Origin: OCS155 cluster bacterium AG-422-J23
Lineage (GTDB): Bacteria > Actinomycetota > Acidimicrobiia > Actinomarinales > Actinomarinaceae
Length of the DNA stretch: 64,000 nt
Assembly (NCBI GenBank): GCA_003213625.1
Contig: QCMT01000001.1
Coordinates: 305,568 to 369,567 of the forward strand
Direction of reading: 5' to 3'
Made by a program: the position numbers and the translations under genes. Each line of letters opens with the position of its first letter. Positions within the stretch are counted from its first letter, which is position 1. Positions 24,938 to 33,147 of the stretch are shown here, one piece after another. The notes beneath the pieces were generated by a model. That model was not told where the DNA came from, made no database searches, and was given only the letters and a program-made list of their open reading frames with translations.

Positions 24938-25690
24938 TCAGTCCATTGCTTCTTTCATAAGAGTTTCAAGTCCATAAACGTAAGAATTTACATTTTCCAT
25001 TTCACGTAATACTATCTCGATACCTGTTAAATATGCTTTTCTATCATTAACTTTATGATCAAGAATAAATTCTTCAAAGGTATTAGAAAATACGACTTCT
25101 TGTTCAGCTAAATAATCATCCGATCTTAATGAGTAAATATTGATTGAATTTTCCTTTGTTGTTGCAAAATACTCTCCTTCTATATCTTCTGAGTTCATCT
25201 TTTCTAAACTTGAAGCAACATCTTTCGAAGTCCCAGATGGTGCATCTTCCTTATTTGAATGATGTTTTTCTACTATATGTACATTCTTAAATGTATTTGA
25301 TAACTGCTCAGAAAACACTTTTTGGAAAGCTGCACCCGCTGAAAAATTAGGAATAAGTGCAACTCCTTTATCAGAATTTTTTAATAGTTTAATTGATTCA
25401 TCATTCACACCTGATGAACCAATTATTAATTTGGCATCGTTATTTGCAAGAATCTTAATATTTTCATTAACAACAGATGCTGGAGCAAATTCAAAAATAT
25501 AATCACATACAAGATCATCCGATATTAAAAAGTTTTTAAATGTTGATTCATTTTCCCCAGGATCAATTATCCCAATTACGTCAAAATCATCTAGATCATT
25601 AATAAAATTTGAGACCATCACTCCCATGCTTCCTTTACCACCGGAAACAATTACAGTCTTTTTTGCAATTTCATTCAACTTAATATTCAC
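24938..25690 (-). CDS. dapB: 4-hydroxy-tetrahydrodipicolinate reductase
   Basis: A 250-residue DapB. The dinucleotide-binding loop is VSGGKGSMG near the N-terminus; the catalytic and substrate motif is VEKHHSNKEDAPSGTS, in which the HH pair, Lys and the DAPSGT loop are conserved. It reduces the DapA product with NAD(P)H. First gene of the minus-strand dapB-dapA-ftsK unit and divergent from the VWA gene across 41 bases, so the two promoters overlap. Confidence 0.95.
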   Translation of the reverse strand: MNIKLNEIAKKTVIVSGGKGSMGVMVSNFINDLDDFDVIGIIDPGENESTFKNFLISDDLVCDYIFEFAPASVVNENIKILANNDAKLIIGSSGVNDESIKLLKNSDKGVALIPNFSAGAAFQKVFSEQLSNTFKNVHIVEKHHSNKEDAPSGTSKDVASSLEKMNSEDIEGEYFATTKENSINIYSLRSDDYLAEQEVVFSNTFEEFILDHKVNDRKAYLTGIEIVLREMENVNSYVYGLETLMKEAMD

Positions 25691-25731
25691 CTTATACTTG
25701 TATTATCAGTCTTTAATGATAATGATAAAAA

Positions 25732-27684
25732 ATGGAATTTAAGAAAAAAACTTTAGAAACTCAAATTATTGAAATATTTCAAAAAATTAGTCCAGCAATT
25801 ACACGACTAATACAATCCGAAACTGATAATGCAAATATTGTTATTAATCTTGGTAAAACCAAAAGCAAAAACAAAAACGAGATCAACATAAATCCCTCTA
25901 TTTTGGTTAATGCAGTTTCAGATTCAGAACTTGAATTTAAGGAATTAATAATTGGAACTGTAGTCCATGAGGCTATCCATTCTATGGAAGAATATAATTT
26001 CAATGTTGATGAAGATCTCACAAAATATAAAGATGACACTGAAGGGTTAACTAACATTGATGAAGTTCTGGAAGTTCTCGCGGGTCCATTTGGAAAATAC
26101 ATTTTTGAAATACTTGTTCATTCCTATGATGAGTTTCAATTTGTAAAAAATTTTAATGGGCTTAGATCAATCCTCGAGGATATTTATAAAGAATCTAGTA
26201 TCAACATAAAAAATTTAAAGCCTTTCAATAAATTTTTAACATTGCTTTTTCATAACATCACAGGATATGTTGAATTAGATATAGAAAAGTATCCAAAAAA
26301 TATTAAAGAACCCTTAAAAGAGACTCTAAGAGTATTAGATAATTTTTCATATGATAAAAACTTGATAGAAGACACTATTGATATAACGATAGAAATTACA
26401 GATATTTGTAGAAGATACAATCTATTACCAGATGTTGATAACCAAACATTGGGAGAACGTAGAGAATCAATGGAAAATTTTGAAGACTCCGTAATTGATG
26501 ATTTAAACAAAGTCTTAATTCCTTCGAGTACAAACATTACTTCAGGTAATACCTTAGAAAAATTCTTAGGTAAAAAGGGTGCAGATTCAGAAGATGAAAA
26601 GCTTAACTTTATGGATGATCATGTTTCAAAAGTTGGAACATCCTCAACCGTTTATCTTCCAAATGGTAAAGTATCAAAATTACTTAGTACTAATTTACCA
26701 AAATCATTTAAAAATTTATATACAAATGGATTAAATACTTATAACTCCCTGTTGGAAGAATGGGATCTGCCCGTATTCAAAGTTACAAACAAAATAAAAC
26801 CTTACTTTATACATAACAAAAAAAGACTCAGAATCAGTGGTTATGATCAGGGCGATTTATCACCACATGTTCCTTTAATGCTTGCATCAGGTAGGTATGA
26901 AAGAATGTTTGAACAAAAACAGCGGCTTTCAAACAAATCTTATGCAGTATCTTTACTAATTGATGGAAGTGGATCAATGCTTGAAAAAGATAAAGGTGAT
27001 TTCTATCCCTGGTCTCTCTCAGCAGCATTAATAGGAGCGAGTTATCTTGCTCAAATCTGCCATGAATTAGATATTGATTTTGAAGTAGCAATTTTTAATA
27101 GGAGCTTCGCGGCAGATGAATTAGAAAATGAAGAATTATATTTAAAAAGAAAGATGGCTGTTTCCTCGATGCTAAATACAAATTACGGATCGAATGCTGA
27201 ATATTATTTCAATACAACAAATCATTATTTTATTAAAAAGTTTGATGATTCATGGAAAGAAAATTATGAAAAGTTTATAGGTTTAATTGAATTTTCAAGA
27301 AACTTAAGGGAGTCATTAGACAAATTAGAATCTAATTTGGATCATCCTCCTGCAAGCATGTTTGAAAGAGGAACCAATGTTGACGAAAGAAATATAATGT
27401 TTTCTACAAAAAGACTTCTAGAAAAAGGTTCTAAAACAAAACTTTTAGCCGTACTGTCAGACGGTATGACAAGAGGATCACTTGAGGATTTAAAAAGTTC
27501 TATCAATTATGCTTCCAAAGTTGGGATTGATGTAATTGGGATAGGTATTGGAGAAAGAGGCACTTGGAAAGAATATATCAATAAGACCCAGATAAATGAA
27601 CCTGAAGAGTTAATTCATTCAATAGTAAACATCACAAAGGATATACTTATAAAGAATATTGAAGAATCTACAGGAGTTGCTTGA
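25732..27684 (+). CDS. VWA domain protein with N-terminal HExxH metallopeptidase-like region
   Basis: A 650-residue protein. Residues about 1-150 contain HEAIH at 79-83 within TVVHEAIHSMEEY, the HExxH zinc motif of metallopeptidases; the third ligand is not obvious. The middle is charged and helical. From about residue 400 a von Willebrand A domain starts with a complete MIDAS motif D411-G-S-G-S415, and VLSDGMT around residues 574-579 supplies the later aspartate. It overlaps the next gene (TGATG), a MoxR/CobS-like ATPase; such VWA/MoxR pairs remodel or activate protein partners, often loading metals. It resembles CobT and the DUF2201 metallopeptidase/VWA proteins in layout. The client is unknown. 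Confidence 0.75.
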   Translation: MEFKKKTLETQIIEIFQKISPAITRLIQSETDNANIVINLGKTKSKNKNEININPSILVNAVSDSELEFKELIIGTVVHEAIHSMEEYNFNVDEDLTKYKDDTEGLTNIDEVLEVLAGPFGKYIFEILVHSYDEFQFVKNFNGLRSILEDIYKESSINIKNLKPFNKFLTLLFHNITGYVELDIEKYPKNIKEPLKETLRVLDNFSYDKNLIEDTIDITIEITDICRRYNLLPDVDNQTLGERRESMENFEDSVIDDLNKVLIPSSTNITSGNTLEKFLGKKGADSEDEKLNFMDDHVSKVGTSSTVYLPNGKVSKLLSTNLPKSFKNLYTNGLNTYNSLLEEWDLPVFKVTNKIKPYFIHNKKRLRISGYDQGDLSPHVPLMLASGRYERMFEQKQRLSNKSYAVSLLIDGSGSMLEKDKGDFYPWSLSAALIGASYLAQICHELDIDFEVAIFNRSFAADELENEELYLKRKMAVSSMLNTNYGSNAEYYFNTTNHYFIKKFDDSWKENYEKFIGLIEFSRNLRESLDKLESNLDHPPASMFERGTNVDERNIMFSTKRLLEKGSKTKLLAVLSDGMTRGSLEDLKSSINYASKVGIDVIGIGIGERGTWKEYINKTQINEPEELIHSIVNITKDILIKNIEESTGVA

Positions 27685-28670
27685 TGGCTGAACAAATATT
27701 TAAAAACCCAACTGGTAAGGGTGATATAAAGCTGAATGAATGTAAGCTATCAAAATCAATTCCTGATTATGAATCTAGAGCCGAACGCATACCTGAGTTA
27801 GATAAAAATTATGTAGACTTTGGAATTCAATATAAATTAGCCCAAATTATTAAGAGCAAAGAAGATACGTTTAAAAATGAAATCCCGATTCATATTGCAC
27901 TAAAAGGCCATATGGGAACAGGTAAGGATCACGATATAGAGCAATTAGCTGCAAAATTAAATTATCCATACTATCGGATTCCTTTATCAGGTGAAGTTAG
28001 AGACGTGACTTTACTTGGTTCAGTTCAATTATATGGAGATGGAGTTGGTGGAACAGATTCTAAATGGCAGGATGGCGAATTAACCAGAGCACTAAGAGGA
28101 CCATCCATTATTAATCTATCAGAATTAAATGCTGCCGGACCAGAAGTTTTATTTGCTTTACATTCACTATTAGATAGACACAAAAAACTAGAGCTTCCTA
28201 ATGGTGAAGTTATTGAATTAAGAAATGACTCATATATTTTTGGAACAATGAATCCAACGAGCTTAAGAGATTATGCGGGAACACAAACTCTAAACAAAGC
28301 ATTTGCTGATCGATGGGTTATTTGGGATAAACCTTTTCCCAACAAAGAACAGCTTGAATCAATATTTAAAAAACGATATCCAAAATTACAAAATGAATTC
28401 ACTGATCTAATAATCAAATTGGCTATTGAAATTAATAACTCATTTTTATCTGATGACATAAGCATTAATATTGAAACGCCAATGAGTCTTAGAACAGTTG
28501 TAGAAAGAATTCCCGTTGGATTAGATTTGTACAAAAATGCTTCAGATCCTTTGCATGAAACATGGAAAAATATGGTTCTTCCTCATGTAAATCCTGAAGA
28601 CCTTGATCATTACTCAACACTGTGGAATACCGTGGTAAGAAACGGTCCAAATATAAAACCTAATTTGTAA
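27684..28670 (+). CDS. MoxR/CobS-like AAA ATPase with altered Walker A and B residues
   Basis: A 328-residue AAA+ ATPase. The P-loop is GHMGTGKD at residues 75-82 followed by HDIEQLAAKL, closely like CobS (GTGKSTHIEQ). Asp82 replaces the usual Ser/Thr. The Walker B strand is IINLSELN (residues 142-149) with Ser146 in place of Asp and Glu147 kept. Sensor 1 is FGTMNPT. The ATG at 27684 overlaps the upstream TGA; a TTG one codon earlier is less likely. It is almost certainly the motor partner of the VWA protein. The two substitutions look reciprocal and might preserve Mg-ATP binding. Confidence 0.82.
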   Translation: MAEQIFKNPTGKGDIKLNECKLSKSIPDYESRAERIPELDKNYVDFGIQYKLAQIIKSKEDTFKNEIPIHIALKGHMGTGKDHDIEQLAAKLNYPYYRIPLSGEVRDVTLLGSVQLYGDGVGGTDSKWQDGELTRALRGPSIINLSELNAAGPEVLFALHSLLDRHKKLELPNGEVIELRNDSYIFGTMNPTSLRDYAGTQTLNKAFADRWVIWDKPFPNKEQLESIFKKRYPKLQNEFTDLIIKLAIEINNSFLSDDISINIETPMSLRTVVERIPVGLDLYKNASDPLHETWKNMVLPHVNPEDLDHYSTLWNTVVRNGPNIKPNL

Positions 28671-29028
28671 CTAGTTTTACTAATGGAATATCTCTCTCTG
28701 TTTTTGACCTGTAAAGATTAAATGTAGGATAGAAATCAGTTAATAGCTTCCAATACTTTTCTTTTTCAATTTCATCAACAATTAATGGCTTTGCATCTTT
28801 GTATTCCTTATTTACGAGTATTTTTACTTTGTCTGTATTTATGTTGAAAAACCAATCAGGAGTTTTGTCTCTCCCACCATATGAGGCTGCAACAAGATAT
28901 CCTTCATCAATTACAACATAAGTCAAAGGTGTTTTTCTTAATTTATTTGATTTACGTCCAACTGTTTCTAAGAGTAAAATATTCTCCCCTATTAGCTTTC
29001 TGCCAATAAATGTATGATTGAATTTCAT
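28660..29028 (-). CDS. Deazaflavin (F420)-dependent nitroreductase family protein, start uncertain
   Basis: A 122-residue DDN-family protein; members bind F420 and reduce quinones or nitro compounds. The signature LLLETVGRKSNKLRKTPLTYV and the AASYGGRDKTPDWFFNI block are clear. From the ATG it is short for the family. The same frame upstream encodes a family-like stretch (YWPTWLVKVITTAHSN) as far as the stop of the preceding gene at 29113, but contains no ATG, GTG or TTG. Either a rare start (ATC, ATA or ATT) is used or the N-terminus was lost. The gene overlaps the convergent ATPase gene by 11 bases. Confidence 0.78.
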   Translation of the reverse strand: MKFNHTFIGRKLIGENILLLETVGRKSNKLRKTPLTYVVIDEGYLVAASYGGRDKTPDWFFNINTDKVKILVNKEYKDAKPLIVDEIEKEKYWKLLTDFYPTFNLYRSKTERDIPLVKLVTN

Positions 29029-29112
29029 AATATTTGAATGGGCAGTTGTTATTACCTTGACGAGCCAAGTTGGCCAATATGAAAATGTTTTACCTAGTAA
29101 TTTCCAGATATT

Positions 29113-29322
29113 TTACTCCGGGGAGTCTTGATTTTTGTTTTTGAATCCGTCGATTTTATTTTGAAAATCTTTAATTTTTTGATCAATATCAGACATTTCT
29201 AAATTTGTAACTTCTTCTTTTAATTTATCAATCTGTTCTTTAACAAACTTGTTTTCATTAAAAACATCATAAAATACTTTTATTAAGATTGTTGATATTA
29301 CTAACTTTATGATTTTCTTCAT
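29113..29322 (-). CDS. Small coiled-coil membrane-associated protein, unknown
   Basis: A 69-residue protein with a short hydrophobic start (IIKLVISTILIKVFYDVF) followed by a charged, heptad-like helix (KEQIDKLKEEVTNLEMSDIDQKIKDFQNKI). It is probably a single-anchor coiled-coil protein. I recognise no family. It is upstream of and in the same frame as the DDN-family gene. Confidence 0.55.
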   Translation of the reverse strand: MKKIIKLVISTILIKVFYDVFNENKFVKEQIDKLKEEVTNLEMSDIDQKIKDFQNKIDGFKNKNQDSPE

Positions 29323-29392
29323 ATATAGATAATACGTAGATTTAAATCATAAATAAAGTATTTTATTTGATGTTCCTATTGGAGTAAGAGAG

Positions 29393-29419
29393 TTTCACAA
29401 TTATTATTAAATTGTGAAA
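29393..29419 (+). promoter_or_regulatory. Hairpin / inverted repeat covering the GTG start of the TIGR03084-like gene
   Basis: TTTCACAATT and AATTGTGAAA form a perfect 10-bp inverted repeat with a 7-base loop. The 3' arm contains the GTG start codon, and a GGAG lies just 5' of the stem. In mRNA it would hide the start codon; in DNA it could be an operator. Confidence 0.5.
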
Positions 29420-30151
29420 GATTTACTAAGCAGTCTGGTAGCTGAACAGCAACTTCTAGATCAATACTTGCAAAGTATTCCTGTTAGAAATTGGGACACC
29501 AAAACAACTTTTAAGAATTGGAACATCACAAATCATGTAAGTTATTTAGCAGGACTAGAAGATCTAGGGCTAAATGCGATGAAAAAGAAAGGCACCGATT
29601 TCAATAAATACAGAGGACCAAAAGGGTTAGAAAAATTTGAAAAAGAATGTATAAAAAAAGGTAATGAAATGAGACCACAAGATGTTATTGAGTGGTGGAG
29701 ACTCTCAAGAGCAAAGGTTGTAGAAATTTTAGCTAAAGGATCTCCTGGAAAAAAAATAAAATGGTGGAATAACGAAATTGATTATCTCACATTTTCATCC
29801 ACAAAATTAGCTGAAACTTGGGCTCATGGCTTAGACATCTACGACAGTATGAAAAAAGATTATGAAGATTCAGTAAGAATTGAACATGTTGCATTATTTG
29901 GATGGCTAAATGCCGAACATACAAGTAAACAGAACAAGGTCAAATTTAAAGATTTGAGAATTGAATTGATTGGTCCTGAATACAGAGCATGGCAATTTGG
30001 TAATGAGAAGTCTGAAAATAGTATTAAAGGAAATGCAAGTGACTGGTGTAGGATTGTCACTGGCAGAACAAATAAGGGATTCAAACCAACTCTTTCAGTT
30101 GAGGGCGATTTCGCAAAAAAATATCTAAAACTACAGCACGCAAAAATTTAA
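29414..30151 (+). CDS. TIGR03084 / maleylpyruvate isomerase N-terminal (DinB-like) family protein
   Basis: A 245-residue protein with the mycothiol-dependent maleylpyruvate isomerase N-terminal (DinB-like four-helix) domain. W-x-x-x-T near residue 27, ITNHVSYLAGLE with a metal-ligand His, and TWAHGLDI (a second ligand His) are typical of the actinobacterial TIGR03084 group. These are metal-binding proteins, some using mycothiol. The start is GTG, placed inside a hairpin. It is followed three bases later by the BtpA-like gene. Confidence 0.8.
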   Translation: MKDLLSSLVAEQQLLDQYLQSIPVRNWDTKTTFKNWNITNHVSYLAGLEDLGLNAMKKKGTDFNKYRGPKGLEKFEKECIKKGNEMRPQDVIEWWRLSRAKVVEILAKGSPGKKIKWWNNEIDYLTFSSTKLAETWAHGLDIYDSMKKDYEDSVRIEHVALFGWLNAEHTSKQNKVKFKDLRIELIGPEYRAWQFGNEKSENSIKGNASDWCRIVTGRTNKGFKPTLSVEGDFAKKYLKLQHAKI

Positions 30152-30154
30152 TTT

Positions 30155-30919
30155 ATGATCATCTATGGCGTAGTTCATTTAAAAGCTTTGCCGGGTTCAC
30201 CGTCAAATTCCTTAGGATTAGATGAGATCACCAAACTTGCCCAAAAAGATGTAGAAAATTTATATACTGCTGGAGTTGATGGAATTATTATCGAAAACTT
30301 TGGCGATGTGCCTTTTGTAAAAAATGACATTTCAAAAAGAACTCTTGCTAGTTTTACTTCTGTTGTACAAAAATTAGAAATAAATTCAAATTTAAAGGTT
30401 GGTATAAATGTATTAAGAAATGATGGAATAGCAGCTCTATCAATTGCAGAAGCTACGAACTCAGATTTTGTAAGGATAAATGTTTTAAATAATGTAATGA
30501 TGTTTACCGACCAAGGAATAATTGAAGGTGAAGCACATGAAATCGCTGAATTTAAAAAAAATCTAAATAATGATATTGAAATATATGCTGATGTGTTTGT
30601 TAAACACGCAGTACCACCAGAAGGTGCGAAAATAGAAAATCATGCAGAAGAATTAATTAATAGAGCTGGTGCAGATGTTGTTATTGTAACTGGTGATGGA
30701 ACTGGTCATCAAATAAATATGGATGATCTTACAAAGGTTAGAGATATAGTTCCTGTTGGAAAATTAGCAATTGGATCAGGAGTTGATCATACAAACATTA
30801 ATCAATATGAAAATATTGCAGATATTTTGATTATTGGAACAAGTTTTAAAAAAGATGGAAATGTTGAAAATCCAGTTGATATTGATACGGCAAAAGAAGT
30901 TATTGATCAATTAAAATAA
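30155..30919 (+). CDS. BtpA/SgcQ family TIM-barrel protein
   Basis: A 254-residue protein with the BtpA family start IYGVVHLKALPGSP, then LYTAGVDGIIIENFGDVPF, and the late block VVIVTGDGTGHQINMDDL. BtpA affects photosystem I accumulation in cyanobacteria; SgcQ is a related protein of unknown enzymatic role. Members in non-photosynthetic bacteria often lie near sugar or nucleoside genes and are probable TIM-barrel enzymes. Here it sits between a DinB-like protein and an SbtA-like transporter, which gives no clear pathway. Confidence 0.85.
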   Translation: MIIYGVVHLKALPGSPSNSLGLDEITKLAQKDVENLYTAGVDGIIIENFGDVPFVKNDISKRTLASFTSVVQKLEINSNLKVGINVLRNDGIAALSIAEATNSDFVRINVLNNVMMFTDQGIIEGEAHEIAEFKKNLNNDIEIYADVFVKHAVPPEGAKIENHAEELINRAGADVVIVTGDGTGHQINMDDLTKVRDIVPVGKLAIGSGVDHTNINQYENIADILIIGTSFKKDGNVENPVDIDTAKEVIDQLK

Positions 30920-30971
30920 ATTTTTAATAAAACTCTTAAATATTGATTTGCTTACTATCATTTCTATTTGA

Positions 30972-31910
30972 ATGGAAGCCATACTTAATCCAGCAATTAT
31001 TTTATTTATTTCTGGAATCATCATTGGACGAATATTTAACGATACACTACCACCAGCTCTATCAAAATATTTAGGATATTACTTGCTTCTTTCATTGGGT
31101 CTAAAAGGTGGTATCAGTTTGCAACAAAACGGATTCACTAGCGAAGTTGTTATCGCTATATCCCTTGGAATATTTTTTGCGTTGCTTATTCCTATACTTT
31201 CTTATTTATATTTAAGAAATAATTTAAATATTGATGATGCAGCTGCTCTTTCTGGCACATACGGTTCTGTAAGTGCAATTACTTTTGTTACAGCAATATC
31301 CTATTTATCGACAAACTCTCAAGCATTTGATGACTATATGTCTGCTGTTCTCGTTGTAATGGAATTCCCTGCAATTTTTATGGCACTTTTTCTAATTACA
31401 AGAAAACGAAACGTTGACCAAAATAATTTTGAAATAATAAAAACAGCATTTTTAGAAGTACCAAATGTATTGCTAATATCCTCACTGATAATTGGCTTTA
31501 GTATCCAAGGCACAATTTCAGATAATGTTGAATTCTTCACTGATACTTTGTTTGAATATGTTTTATATTTATTTTTATTTGTGATGGGAACTCGTGTAGC
31601 TAAAAGACTAAAAGAGCTAAAGGGTAAAGGTAAAACTTTAATACTTTTTGCATTAATCACTCCCCTTATAGGATCTCTTTTAGCATTATTTGCATCAAAC
31701 TATTTTGCACTTTCAATTGGAAATGCAACATTACTTATGGTTTTGACGGCCAGTGCAAGCTATATTGCTGTTCCAGCAGTAGTTAAAGATGCAATTCCAG
31801 ATGCAAATCCAGCAATTTATCTAGGTTTGAGCTTAGGTGTGACTTTTCCTTTTAACATAATCATTGGCATACCCGTCTATCATGAGCTTGCAAAATATTT
31901 TATAGGTTAG
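30972..31910 (+). CDS. SbtA-like sodium-dependent bicarbonate transporter family permease
   Basis: A 312-residue membrane protein with about ten spans. The start LNPAIILFISGIIIGRI and LLLSLGLKGGISL, the central AAALSGTYGSVSAITFVTA, and the end AVVKDAIPDANPAIYLGLSLGVTFPFNI are hallmarks of the SbtA family. In cyanobacteria SbtA is a Na+/HCO3- symporter regulated by SbtB, a PII-like protein. The next gene encodes a PPC-domain protein and not a recognisable SbtB, so regulation may differ. In a heterotroph it could supply bicarbonate for carboxylases. Confidence 0.88.
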   Translation: MEAILNPAIILFISGIIIGRIFNDTLPPALSKYLGYYLLLSLGLKGGISLQQNGFTSEVVIAISLGIFFALLIPILSYLYLRNNLNIDDAAALSGTYGSVSAITFVTAISYLSTNSQAFDDYMSAVLVVMEFPAIFMALFLITRKRNVDQNNFEIIKTAFLEVPNVLLISSLIIGFSIQGTISDNVEFFTDTLFEYVLYLFLFVMGTRVAKRLKELKGKGKTLILFALITPLIGSLLALFASNYFALSIGNATLLMVLTASASYIAVPAVVKDAIPDANPAIYLGLSLGVTFPFNIIIGIPVYHELAKYFIG

Positions 31911-31924
31911 TTAAGCTGTAATAA

Positions 31925-32368
31925 ATGTACACCCGTAAATATAAAGTAAATAGACAAAAAGTTCACTATGTAAAATTTGATAAGGATTCCTATTTACTCG
32001 AATCATTAACTGAATATGCAATCAATAATAAAATAAAAACTGCTGAAATTTCATTTATAGGTGCTGTTCAAAATTTAAATGTTGTTTACTTTAACCAAGA
32101 AACAAAGGAATACGAAGATCACTTTTTTGATGGTGGTTTTGAGGTACTGAGTGGTCTTGGAAACATCACATTATTTGAAAATAAACCATTGGTTCATATC
32201 CATATATCTGTATCTGATAAAGACGGTAAGGCATTTGGAGGACACTTAGTTAATGGTACAAAAATTTGGCTGATAGAAGCCATCATAAAGCAACCTACAT
32301 TTATAGGAAAAAATTACATAAATAGATACTTTGATGAAGAATTATGTTTGAATGTTTGGAATGACTAG
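31925..32368 (+). CDS. PPC (DUF296) domain protein
   Basis: A 147-residue stand-alone PPC/DUF296 domain. The core PLVHIHISVSDKDGKAFGGHL is diagnostic. In plants this domain accompanies AT-hook proteins; bacterial stand-alone versions form trimers and their role is unsettled. It lies 14 bases after the SbtA-like transporter, so a regulatory partnership is conceivable but unproven. The stop overlaps the convergent SDR gene by 4 bases. Confidence 0.85.
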   Translation: MYTRKYKVNRQKVHYVKFDKDSYLLESLTEYAINNKIKTAEISFIGAVQNLNVVYFNQETKEYEDHFFDGGFEVLSGLGNITLFENKPLVHIHISVSDKDGKAFGGHLVNGTKIWLIEAIIKQPTFIGKNYINRYFDEELCLNVWND

Positions 32369-33096
32369 GATAAAGAATTTCCGTTAATACTAAACCCACC
32401 ATCAACAGTTAGTATTTCGCCAGTTATCCAGCCAGCTTCTTCTGAGCATAGGAAATATACGGCTTCTGCTATATCTTCTGGTTCTCCAAGTTTTTGAAGC
32501 AAATGAAGATTTTTTGAATATTCTTCATTTTCCCATAAAAGTTGTGAGAGCCTTGTTCTAACAATCGCCGGAGCAACTCCATTTACTCTGATATCAGGTG
32601 CTAATTCATAAGCAAGCTGCTTTGTCATATAAATTAAAGCAGCTTTAGAAATATTATATGCCCCCATTAGATCAGACGGAAAATATCCCGCTACAGAACA
32701 GATGTTCATAATAGCTGTGCTTAATTCATTTTTGTATGCTGCTCTTGCCCAAAGTAAAGGACCTTTTTGATTTACTGCCCATGTTTTTTCAAGAGCCCCC
32801 ATATCAACATCCATTAAGTTTCCACCAGCAGGATTTGTTCCTGCATTGTTGATCAAAATATCAAGAGATCCAAATTTTTCATTTATTTCTTTACAAGTAC
32901 GATCAGCGGCTTCTTCATCATCAGCTTTTGCCATAATTGTATGAAAATTATCGTTATTTACAGAATTTTGAAGTTCTTCTAAGGTGTCAGGTTTTCTTCC
33001 TGTAACAACTACATTGGACTCTCCATCACTTAAATATTTTTCAGCGATTGCAAGACCAATACCCCTGGTTCCTCCTGTGATAAGTACAGTTTTCAT
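32365..33096 (-). CDS. Short-chain dehydrogenase/reductase (SDR family)
   Basis: A 243-residue classical SDR. The cofactor loop TGGTRGIG, NNAG, catalytic Ser in NICSVAG, and YNISK (Tyr and Lys) are present, and the C-terminus ends with the typical GEILTVDGGFS. The start at 33096 (MKTVLITGG) is preferred over one seven codons upstream because it places the Rossmann strand at the usual position. Substrate unknown. Confidence 0.9.
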   Translation of the reverse strand: MKTVLITGGTRGIGLAIAEKYLSDGESNVVVTGRKPDTLEELQNSVNNDNFHTIMAKADDEEAADRTCKEINEKFGSLDILINNAGTNPAGGNLMDVDMGALEKTWAVNQKGPLLWARAAYKNELSTAIMNICSVAGYFPSDLMGAYNISKAALIYMTKQLAYELAPDIRVNGVAPAIVRTRLSQLLWENEEYSKNLHLLQKLGEPEDIAEAVYFLCSEEAGWITGEILTVDGGFSINGNSLS

Positions 33097-33147
33097 AAAA
33101 TTAATTATAACACTCATAAATCAGTGAGCAGTTACAGTAAATGAGTC

